Below are positions 21,319 to 27,129 of a stretch of DNA of 27,129 nt, in pieces. The stretch comes from CAZBDU01 sp964490725. Its GTDB lineage: Bacteria > Spirochaetota > Spirochaetia > SZUA-6 > DRHE01. Where the stretch lies: contig CAZBDU010000070.1 of the NCBI GenBank assembly GCA_964490725.1, positions 1 to 27,129 on the forward strand. Direction: 5' to 3'. How positions within the stretch are numbered: the stretch's first letter is position 1; each line of letters starts with the position of its first letter. A program made the translations under genes and the position numbers. The notes under the pieces are model-generated. The model did not search any database. It saw nothing but the letters and a program-made list of their open reading frames with translations, and had not been told where the DNA came from.

Positions 21319-22218
21319 TTGGAAATTCTCATCAACGGCCAGCCCCTGGACTTCACTCTGGAGAACGGCGAAACCCTCGGGGAGATAGTGGATTCGGTGC
21401 AGCGCTGGCTGGACGGAGCGGGAATGATCATCTCCTCCGCGCTCCTCGGAGGGGAGGAGATTCTGGGCAGGCCCCGCGAGCAGTGGGCGGCGCTGGGTTC
21501 GGATCGAGTCGAACGCCTGGAGCTCACCGCCAGGGACGCCCGCAGCCTGAAAGCCACCAACCTGGAGACGGTGGTGGAGTACCTCCGCCTGCTGCGCCGC
21601 GCCATAGACAGCGGCAACCAGACCCTGCTGGGGGAGCTCATCCAGGGCCTGCCCCTTCTGGGCGACAGCCTGCGCAGCCAGTTTCCCGGCGCCCGCCTGC
21701 CGCAGCTGGCCGGGCTCGACTCCCTGCTGAGCGGGGCGGATCCGTCCGCGGTCCTCTCCTGGAAGGACTGGCGCCGGGAGGAGGTCCTGCAGCAGGCCGA
21801 ACAGCTCGAGGCCCTGGCCAGCGCGCGCCTCCGCGAGGTGGACGACCCGGCCGCGGCGCTGCGCGAGGTGTCCGGAGCGCTCGGCGCCTGCATCCAGGAG
21901 ATCGGCGAGGTCTCGGTGCTGCTGCAGACCGGGCACGACCGCCAGGCCATGGCTGCGGTCATCCGCTTCACCGACCTCTCCCAGACCCTCACCCGGCTGT
22001 TCGGCAACCTGCGGGCTCTGTTGCCTCCGGAGAAGCGGCAGCTCGCCGTGGGGAGCCGCAGCGCCGAGGAGTTCTACCAGGAGCTGAACGGCAGCCTGCG
22101 CCAGCTCCTGGAGGCGTTCGAAGGGCAGGACTCGGTATTGATCGGAGACCTGCTGGAGTACGAGATCGCGCCGCGCCTGGACGCCCTGCGCGGCGTGGTG
22201 GAGGAGCTGGCCCGGTGA
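21319..22218 (+). CDS. Uncharacterised protein, beta-grasp-like N-terminus and helical C-terminus
   Basis: A 299-residue protein I cannot assign. Residues 1-75 (MEILINGQPLDFTLENGETLGEIVDSVQRWLDG, then GREE-type strands) look like a ubiquitin/beta-grasp fold. The rest is helical. Two similar helical segments occur near the C-terminus: EVSVLLQTGHDRQAMAAVIRF and QLLEAFEGQDSVLIGDLLEYEIAPRL. No signal peptide or membrane segment. The start is TTG two bases after the fliD stop, with GGAGG nine bases upstream, and the gene overlaps the next gene by four bases. Position right after fliD is where fliS or fliT often sits, so a secretion-chaperone role is a reasonable guess but not shown by the sequence. 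Confidence 0.8.
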   Translation: MEILINGQPLDFTLENGETLGEIVDSVQRWLDGAGMIISSALLGGEEILGRPREQWAALGSDRVERLELTARDARSLKATNLETVVEYLRLLRRAIDSGNQTLLGELIQGLPLLGDSLRSQFPGARLPQLAGLDSLLSGADPSAVLSWKDWRREEVLQQAEQLEALASARLREVDDPAAALREVSGALGACIQEIGEVSVLLQTGHDRQAMAAVIRFTDLSQTLTRLFGNLRALLPPEKRQLAVGSRSAEEFYQELNGSLRQLLEAFEGQDSVLIGDLLEYEIAPRLDALRGVVEELAR

Positions 22219-23363
22219 ATCCGGTGCTGCCGGTCTTTCTGCCCCTGCTCCAGACCCGCTACCAGTTCCTGGCGCGCCCCAACGCCCGGTCCATCTGGAT
22301 CTTCGTGGGACTGGCAGCCGTGTTCGTTGTGCTGCTGGTGGTGGGCGGCATCCTCGGGGCCCGGCGCAACCGCGCTCGCGCCTCCGAGAACGGCCGCCGC
22401 TATAGTCGCGGCGCCTTCAGGCGGGCCGCCCGCGACGTCGGCCTGCAGAAGCAGCACGTCGAGGCGCTGGAGGAGCTGCTGCGGGTGACCCGGGTAAAGC
22501 AGCCCTTCATGGTCTTCTCCAGCCCGGGCCTCCTGGACGACCTCCTGCGCCGCGGGGTCTACTCCCTGGAGGCCAACACGGCCCTTACCGAAGAGCAGAG
22601 GGAGCGCCGCAAGGGCACCTTCTTTCAGATCAAGCAGATCATCGAGCGCAACGCCCGGCGGGGCGGAGTGATCAAGAGCACCACGGCGCTGAAGCCCGGA
22701 CAGATGCTGGCGGTCCGCCTGCAGGAGAGCGGTCCCCAGTACCGCACCAGGGTAGTCTCCAACATGCGGGACATGATGGCCGTGGCGGCTCCAGAGAACG
22801 AGAGCGGCCAGCGGGTGCGCTGGCCCAAGGGCACGCGGCTGAAGGTCAACCTGTGGCGGGACACCGACGCCGGCTACGCCTTCGATACCAAGGTGCTGGC
22901 TTACGACACCATCCGGGGGACCCCCTGCCTGCTGCTGCAGCACAGCAAGACGGTGAAGCGCGAGCAGCTGCGCCGCTACCGGCGCACCACCATCCACCGC
23001 TCGTGCTTCTTTTACCCCATTCGGATCACCTCGGTGCCGGAAAAGGGCAGAATGGTCCGCAAGGCGATGGTCCTCAACAACCGGCGCCATCTGGGAAACC
23101 TGATTGACATCTCCGCAGGCGGCTGCTCCCTGGGTACGCTCAACGCGCTGGAGCCCGGAAGCCTCTGCAAGCTGGAGTTCGAGATGTCGCGGCGGGACCG
23201 GATCACCGTCTTCGGGAAGGTTCGGCGGACCCGGCGCACCCAGGAACGCGGAGCGGTGATGCACGTCATGTTCACCAAGCTCTCTGCGCGCCACCTGAAC
23301 CAGATCTACTCCTACGTGTACGACCTCAACCCGGCCCGGCTGCCCGTGGCCTCTCCCGGCTGA
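22215..23363 (+). CDS. Membrane-anchored YcgR-like PilZ protein
   Basis: A 382-residue protein. One transmembrane helix is at about 27-48 (IWIFVGLAAVFVVLLVVGGILG), followed by a basic stretch, placing the bulk in the cytoplasm. A YcgR-type N-domain (~160-250) includes LKPGQMLAVRLQESGPQYRTRVVSNMRDMMAVAAP. The PilZ domain follows, with R253-x3-R257 and DISAGG (298-303) for c-di-GMP binding. YcgR proteins brake the flagellar motor when c-di-GMP rises; a membrane-tethered brake at the motor is inferred. The start is GTG overlapping the previous stop (GTGA). It ends the fliD operon. Confidence 0.85.
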   Translation: MNPVLPVFLPLLQTRYQFLARPNARSIWIFVGLAAVFVVLLVVGGILGARRNRARASENGRRYSRGAFRRAARDVGLQKQHVEALEELLRVTRVKQPFMVFSSPGLLDDLLRRGVYSLEANTALTEEQRERRKGTFFQIKQIIERNARRGGVIKSTTALKPGQMLAVRLQESGPQYRTRVVSNMRDMMAVAAPENESGQRVRWPKGTRLKVNLWRDTDAGYAFDTKVLAYDTIRGTPCLLLQHSKTVKREQLRRYRRTTIHRSCFFYPIRITSVPEKGRMVRKAMVLNNRRHLGNLIDISAGGCSLGTLNALEPGSLCKLEFEMSRRDRITVFGKVRRTRRTQERGAVMHVMFTKLSARHLNQIYSYVYDLNPARLPVASPG

Positions 23364-23418
23364 GCCGGCCACCTGGCGCCGCTGCCCGCCTCCGGCGCGG
23401 CGCTCCGGCGGCCCGCAA

Positions 23419-23447
23419 TTGACCCTGGGCCGGCTTTTCAATAGCAT
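23419..23447 (+). promoter_or_regulatory. Candidate promoter of tsaE, nearly leaderless
   Basis: TTGACC (23419-23424), 17 bases, TAGCAT (23442-23447). Transcription would begin near 23454, about five bases before the tsaE ATG, and no good Shine-Dalgarno is visible. Confidence 0.5.
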
Positions 23448-23458
23448 GCGCTCTTGAG

Positions 23459-23887
23459 ATGGTCAGCAGAACGGACGCGGACACCCTCGAGATCGGCCGG
23501 CGTTTGGCCGCGCAGCTGCACCCCGGCGCGGTGGTGGCGCTCTTCGGGCCCCTGGGGGCGGGCAAGACAACGCTGGCCAAGGGGGTGGCCCTGGGCCTGG
23601 AGGTGCAGGAGCCGGTCACCAGCCCTACCTTCACGCTGGTGGCCTGCTACCAGGGCAGGCTTCGGGGACGGACGCTGCCCCTGTATCATGTGGACCTGTA
23701 CCGCATCGCGCACCCGGCGGAGCTCGACGATCTGGGTCTGGAGGAGCTTCTCTACGGTCCGGGGATCGTGCTGATCGAGTGGGCGGAGAAGGCCGAACCG
23801 CTGCTCCCCCCAGCCACGATCCGTGTCCGCATCGACCTCTGCGGGGATTCGGCCAGGAGGATCCACGTGGAAGGAGCCGCTCCGTGA
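23459..23887 (+). CDS. tsaE: tRNA threonylcarbamoyladenosine biosynthesis ATPase TsaE
   Basis: A 142-residue P-loop protein with the Walker A motif GPLGAGKT (30-37), the TSPTFTLV segment and a late GIVLIEWAEKAEPLLP segment, all typical of TsaE. It drives the TsaB-TsaD-TsaE cycle that makes t6A37 on ANN-decoding tRNAs, including the tRNA-Ile served by ileS in this window. It overlaps tsaB by four bases (GTGA), so the two are translationally coupled. The ATG at 23459 follows a likely near-leaderless promoter. Confidence 0.95.
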   Translation: MVSRTDADTLEIGRRLAAQLHPGAVVALFGPLGAGKTTLAKGVALGLEVQEPVTSPTFTLVACYQGRLRGRTLPLYHVDLYRIAHPAELDDLGLEELLYGPGIVLIEWAEKAEPLLPPATIRVRIDLCGDSARRIHVEGAAP

Positions 23888-24558
23888 ACGTACTGGCGCT
23901 GGACACCGCCACCGAAGCACTCGGGCTGGCCTTGAGCGCCCAGGGGGGATCATGGAGCCTGACCCTCAGGGCGGGGCTCAAGCATGGCCAGAACCTTCTG
24001 CCCCGGCTGGAGGCGCTGCTGCAGGAGGCGGGGCTTGCGCCGCCTGACCTGGATCTGCTGGTCTGCGGAATCGGGCCCGGCTCCTTCACGGGGGTGCGCA
24101 TCGGGCTGGCCACGGCCCAGGGCCTGGCCTTGGCCGCCGGCTGCCCTCTTCTGGGCGTGTCCGGCCTGGACGGGCTGGCCTGGCGCTTCCGTTCTTTCCC
24201 GGGAGCGGTGGTGGTCGCCTTGCCGACCCTGCGGCGAAATCACCACTGCGCGGTCTACCGGGACGGACGCCTGGAGGGCGGGTATCTGGAATTGCCCCTC
24301 GGGGAGGTGGCGCTGCGGCTGGACCCGGAGCTCCGCCTGCTTCTCACCGGCGCTGCTGCCGAGGCGCTGGCCGCACGCCTGGGGCCAGGGGAAAGGCTGG
24401 TGGCCGTGGATCGCGCCCTGCCCCTGACCGACCCGGAGAGCCTGCTGGGCTGCGGGATGGATCGGTATCGACGCGAAGGCCCTCCCCGGACCGATCCGCT
24501 GCCCCTTTACCTGCGCAAGAGCGAGGCGGAGGCCAGGCGGGAGGGGCTGGCTCCATGA
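23884..24558 (+). CDS. tsaB: tRNA threonylcarbamoyladenosine biosynthesis protein TsaB
   Basis: A 224-residue ASKHA-fold protein. NVLALDTATEALGLAL is the usual start, and GIGPGSFTGVRIGLATAQGLALA is the TsaB signature. TsaB is the non-catalytic partner that holds TsaD in the t6A complex. The GTG start at 23884 overlaps the tsaE stop; the frame is open upstream to 23779 but that part is tsaE in another frame. The stop overlaps the next gene as ATGA. tsaD is not in the window. Confidence 0.93.
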   Translation: MNVLALDTATEALGLALSAQGGSWSLTLRAGLKHGQNLLPRLEALLQEAGLAPPDLDLLVCGIGPGSFTGVRIGLATAQGLALAAGCPLLGVSGLDGLAWRFRSFPGAVVVALPTLRRNHHCAVYRDGRLEGGYLELPLGEVALRLDPELRLLLTGAAAEALAARLGPGERLVAVDRALPLTDPESLLGCGMDRYRREGPPRTDPLPLYLRKSEAEARREGLAP

Positions 24559-25595
24559 CCCGGCCGGTCGGAGGGTCGCGCGCCCCCGGGGAGGACCTGT
24601 TCTGGTCGAGTGAAGCGGTGCGCAACGCCCGGCGCACACTCAAGGGAAGCCCCTGCCCTGCGCTGCTTCTGGACACGGGCCTGCGCATCCGCTGGGTGAA
24701 CCAGGCCTTTCGCAGCAGCTTCGAGGACCGCGCCCTGGGCGCCAGCCTTCCCCGCTACTTCGCGGAGTCGCTGCCGGGGCCGGCCCGCTCCTCGCTGCTG
24801 GCCGGCCTCTCCTCGCCCCGGTCCGGCTACTCCTGGCGGGGCCGCCTGGAGAAGCGGCTGCCCGGCCAGGGCGCTCTCACCGCGAACCTCCTTGTGCTGC
24901 CGCTCTTCGAGAAGCCGGAGCTTCCCCAACCCCCGGCCGCCTTCCAGGGCATCTTCGACGACATCTCCAAAGAGGTGCGGCAGCTGCTGATGAGCACCTA
25001 CCTGAGCCTCCTTCAGGCCGCCCGCCTGAAGGACAACGACACGGGCAACCACATCGAGCGAGTGAACCGCTACAGCCGGCGGCTCACGGAGGAGCTGCTG
25101 GCGGCGGGCCGGCATCCGGAGGTGGATCGACACTTCCTGGAAAGCATTTCCTTCCTGGCGGCAATGCACGACGTGGGCAAAATCGGCACCCCCGACGACA
25201 TCCTGAACAAGGAGGGCCCTCTGGAGGAGTGGGAGTGGGAGATCATGAAGGAGCACACCATCAACGGGGCCTACGTGCTGGCCAACTATCCCAACCCGAT
25301 GGCCCGGGAGATCGCCCTGCGCCACCATGAGCACTGGGACGGGTCGGGCTATCCCCACGGTGTGGCGGGGGAGCAGATTCCCCTCTGCGCCCGCATCGTC
25401 GCGCTGGCGGACGCCTACGACGCCCTGCGCATGGAGCGGACCTACAAACCGGCCCATTCTCACCGGAAGGCGCTGGAGCTGATCCTGGAGCAGGCGGGAA
25501 GCCATTTCGACCCCGGCCTGGTCGTGGTCTTTCGAGGGCTGAGCGAGGACTTTGAGCACATCTTCCGGGAGCTGGCCGAGCCGCTGCGTCTCTGA
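24555..25595 (+). CDS. HD-GYP domain protein, probable c-di-GMP phosphodiesterase
   Basis: A 346-residue protein. The N-terminal part (~30-120) resembles a PAS-like sensor (PALLLDTGLRIRWVNQAF). The HD-GYP domain (~145-325) has H166, the HD pair H205-D206 in HDVGKIGTP, H257/H258, the DGSGYP motif (263-267 region) and D286 in LADAYDAL. The metal ligands and GYP motif are present, so hydrolysis of c-di-GMP is expected. No membrane segment, so a cytoplasmic sensor is likely. It overlaps tsaB by four bases, an unusual partner for a t6A gene. It converges on csrA, 81 bp apart. Confidence 0.9.
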   Translation: MTRPVGGSRAPGEDLFWSSEAVRNARRTLKGSPCPALLLDTGLRIRWVNQAFRSSFEDRALGASLPRYFAESLPGPARSSLLAGLSSPRSGYSWRGRLEKRLPGQGALTANLLVLPLFEKPELPQPPAAFQGIFDDISKEVRQLLMSTYLSLLQAARLKDNDTGNHIERVNRYSRRLTEELLAAGRHPEVDRHFLESISFLAAMHDVGKIGTPDDILNKEGPLEEWEWEIMKEHTINGAYVLANYPNPMAREIALRHHEHWDGSGYPHGVAGEQIPLCARIVALADAYDALRMERTYKPAHSHRKALELILEQAGSHFDPGLVVVFRGLSEDFEHIFRELAEPLRL

Positions 25596-25630
25596 CGGCC
25601 GCCCCGCAATCCGCAGGGCCGGCTCCGGGC

Positions 25631-25650
25631 CGCCTCCGCCTCCGCCTCCG
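25631..25650. repeat. Hexamer microrepeat between convergent genes
   Basis: Three copies of CGCCTC plus a partial fourth (CG), in the 81-bp gap between the HD-GYP gene and csrA. Non-coding on both strands and possibly variable in length between strains. No intrinsic terminator with a T-tract was seen in this gap for either gene. Confidence 0.6.
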
Positions 25651-25676
25651 CACACGCCCCTGGCCGCCCCGGGTGG

Positions 25677-25928
25677 CTATTTCTGCCGCTGCTTTGCCTT
25701 GGCCTTGCCCAGCAGGCGGTCCAGCTTGGGCAGCTCGCCGGGTTTGCTCTGCGCGGCAGCCAGGTTCTCCCGCTGGATCGCCTCGTAGACTTCGCGACGG
25801 TAGACCTTGATGTTGGTGGGAGCGCTGATCCCCAGCTTTACCTGGTCCCCCTTGATGTCGACCACCGAGATCTCGACCTGGTCGCCGATCATGATCCGCT
25901 CGTCCACCTTGCGGGACAGGATCAGCAT
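25677..25928 (-). CDS. csrA: Carbon storage/translation regulator CsrA
   Basis: An 83-residue protein starting MLILSRKVDERIMIGDQVEISVVDIKGDQVKLGISAP, the CsrA core including the RNA-binding edges L4-S-R-K and the R of VYRREVYEAI. It dimerises and binds A-N-GGA motifs in mRNA leaders, usually blocking translation. The C-terminal ~30 residues (AAAQSKPGELPKLDRLLGKAKAKQRQK) extend beyond the ~61-residue E. coli form. Such extensions are where FliW contacts CsrA in Bacillus. The gene overlaps fliW by seven bases, so the regulator and its antagonist are translationally coupled. Likely targets are the flagellin leaders in this same window. Confidence 0.96.
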   Translation of the reverse strand: MLILSRKVDERIMIGDQVEISVVDIKGDQVKLGISAPTNIKVYRREVYEAIQRENLAAAQSKPGELPKLDRLLGKAKAKQRQK

Positions 25929-26371
25929 GACGGCTCCCTGACCGGGGCCAGCTCCTTCATGATGGGATGCCGGACCCGGCAGTCCGGGTCCAGAGAAATG
26001 GCCTGCCTGCCAAGCCTGGATTTTCGATTGATGATAATCGGGCCCTGCAGGTTCGCGGTCATCTCCACGGGGTTGTCGGGGATGGTCACGATGGCGAAGT
26101 CCAGGGTGTCCTGTTCCGCGGCGATGCCGATCTCCTCCAGCTCCTGCGGGCTGACCTGCAGCCGGTAGCCGGCGTGGAAGATCCGCGGATCGATCAGCAC
26201 GAAGGCGATCTCGACGACGTCGAGGGACTGCAGCCAGTAGAAGGGCGGCTGCGCGGCGTCCAGCAGGATGTAGTCCTTCAGGTTTTCGAAGCCCAGAAGC
26301 CCAAAGGGGAAGTGGATCTTCTGTCTCTCGTCGACGTCGATAGGCCCGAACGGCTTGGTTACTGCTCTCAT
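25922..26371 (-). CDS. fliW: Flagellar assembly factor FliW
   Basis: A 149-residue protein with the FliW features IHFPFGLLGFENLKDYILLD, FYWLQSLDVVEIAFVLIDPR and MTANLQGPIIINRKSRLGRQAIS. FliW binds flagellin or CsrA in a partner switch: when flagellin is exported, freed FliW sequesters CsrA and flagellin translation resumes. GAGG lies five bases before the ATG, inside the flgL stop region. It is two bases from flgL and overlaps csrA by seven. Confidence 0.96.
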   Translation of the reverse strand: MRAVTKPFGPIDVDERQKIHFPFGLLGFENLKDYILLDAAQPPFYWLQSLDVVEIAFVLIDPRIFHAGYRLQVSPQELEEIGIAAEQDTLDFAIVTIPDNPVEMTANLQGPIIINRKSRLGRQAISLDPDCRVRHPIMKELAPVREPSC

Positions 26372-26373
26372 GA

Positions 26374-27129
26374 CTACCTCAAGAAATCCAGGAGAGTGGG
26401 CCGCAGTATCCGCGCGGCGGTCGCCACCGCGGCCTTGTGCGTATACTCCAGCATCTTCAGCTCCGTGGCCGCCTGCGTCACGTCTACGTCCGCCTCTTCG
26501 GAGTAGAACTTCGTGTACTCCGGCTTCTCGTAGGCGATGCGGCTCTCGGTGATCCCCAACCGGGCATCCTTGGCGCCGATCTCCGCCAGGGTGGCGGAAA
26601 GCGTCGAGATGGCATCGTCGATGCCCCGCAGCGCCGACCCACCCACGCTCTCGGCGTCTCCCTTGTAGAGGCTGTTCCGCAGGTGAATCATCATGTCGAA
26701 GACCGACCCGCCGAACACCCTGGCGGAGTCCGCGTAGTTCAGCGGTGGTGAAGCATTGCCGGGGGAAAGGATCCCCAGGTCCTGCAGCACCGTCGATCCC
26801 CCGACATCCTCCGGCCAGATCTGGTGGGCAAAGGTGGACTCCAGCACCAGGGAGTCCTGCACCGGGTCCAACCGCGCCCTCACCGGCGCCCCCGAGGCGT
26901 TGATGCCGGCGATCACCGCGTAGACATTATCCCCTTCCTTGAGCTGGATGTCCACCCCGTCGATGCGGATAGTCGAGTTCTGCTGCACGCGGTAGTTCAT
27001 GGCGTTTACGGCGGAGAAGATCTGCTGGCGCTCGGCCCAGAAGGCGTAGTTGCCCGGGAGGCGATACTCCATGGTGGCGTCCTCCGAGATCTCCACCTGG
27101 TTGCGGCCGATGTCTCCGACGTACTCCAC
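26374..27129 (-). CDS. flgL: Hook-filament junction protein FlgL, C-terminal part
   Basis: The last 251 residues of a gene cut by the window edge; the true start is beyond 27129. The C-terminal helix VDVTQAATELKMLEYTHKAAVATAARILRPTLLDFL matches the flagellin-like D0/D1 end of FlgL. The preceding DARLGITESRIAYEKPEYTKFYSEEADVD and DMMIHLRNSLYKGD are also typical. FlgL with FlgK joins the hook to the filament. It is the first gene seen of flgL-fliW-csrA; flgK is probably just outside the window. Confidence 0.9.
   Translation of the reverse strand: MEYVGDIGRNQVEISEDATMEYRLPGNYAFWAERQQIFSAVNAMNYRVQQNSTIRIDGVDIQLKEGDNVYAVIAGINASGAPVRARLDPVQDSLVLESTFAHQIWPEDVGGSTVLQDLGILSPGNASPPLNYADSARVFGGSVFDMMIHLRNSLYKGDAESVGGSALRGIDDAISTLSATLAEIGAKDARLGITESRIAYEKPEYTKFYSEEADVDVTQAATELKMLEYTHKAAVATAARILRPTLLDFLR

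Noticed and set aside
21319..22218. Calling the gene after fliD fliS
   Set aside because: It is 299 residues, more than twice the usual FliS length, and I see no FliS motif. Position alone is not enough.
25596..25676. Intrinsic terminator between the HD-GYP gene and csrA
   Set aside because: The gap is GC-rich with small inverted repeats, but none has a clear loop plus T-tract in either direction.

Overview
The window reads as spirochaete chromosome of fairly high GC. The best taxonomic marker is the pair of FlaB-type flagellins with the spirochaete N-terminus MIINHNMSA. Supporting signs are a PlzA-like PilZ protein, a long FliD, and the flgL-fliW-csrA order. Genus cannot be fixed from the sequence; a free-living Spirochaetia lineage is my inference. 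No tRNA, rRNA, insertion sequence, phage gene or CRISPR array was seen. The first ~70 bases are almost pure G and look like an assembly or sequencing artefact.

Layout. (1) 97-5867, minus strand: ileS, a lipoprotein, hisH and hisF in an overlapping operon, then an fmdB-type zinc-ribbon gene. (2) 6044-9668: a ferritin-like gene (minus) and a HEAT-repeat class III nucleotide cyclase (plus), diverging from promoters whose -35 boxes overlap. (3) 9828-11690, plus: infC-rpmI-rplT followed by a ZapB-like coiled-coil gene and zapA. A structured 192-nt stretch directly after zapA is a good candidate for 6S RNA. (4) 11898-14430: a REC-histidine kinase gene converging on, and overlapping, a PfkB-family kinase gene. 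(5) 14509-16480: a PlzA-like PilZ protein and a TPR protein. (6) 16827-23363: the flagellar filament cluster flaB1-flaB2-flaG-fliD, an uncharacterised beta-grasp/helical gene, and a membrane-anchored YcgR/PilZ protein. (7) 23459-25595: tsaE-tsaB and an HD-GYP phosphodiesterase. (8) 25677-27129, minus: flgL (cut by the window end), fliW and csrA.

How it fits together. The window holds both ends of a flagellin homeostasis loop: FliW and CsrA, and two flagellin mRNAs with long structured leaders. Each leader carries a hairpin showing an A-N-GGA loop 24-30 nt upstream of a second A-N-GGA that overlaps the ribosome binding site. That is the two-site CsrA layout known from the Bacillus subtilis hag leader. 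Two PilZ proteins and an HD-GYP protein add a c-di-GMP layer, and the HEAT-cyclase probably adds cAMP. A perfect sigma-28 promoter lies upstream of flaB1 but on the opposite strand. Several genes (ferritin-like, TPR, possibly tsaE) have promoters so close to the start codon that their mRNAs would be leaderless.
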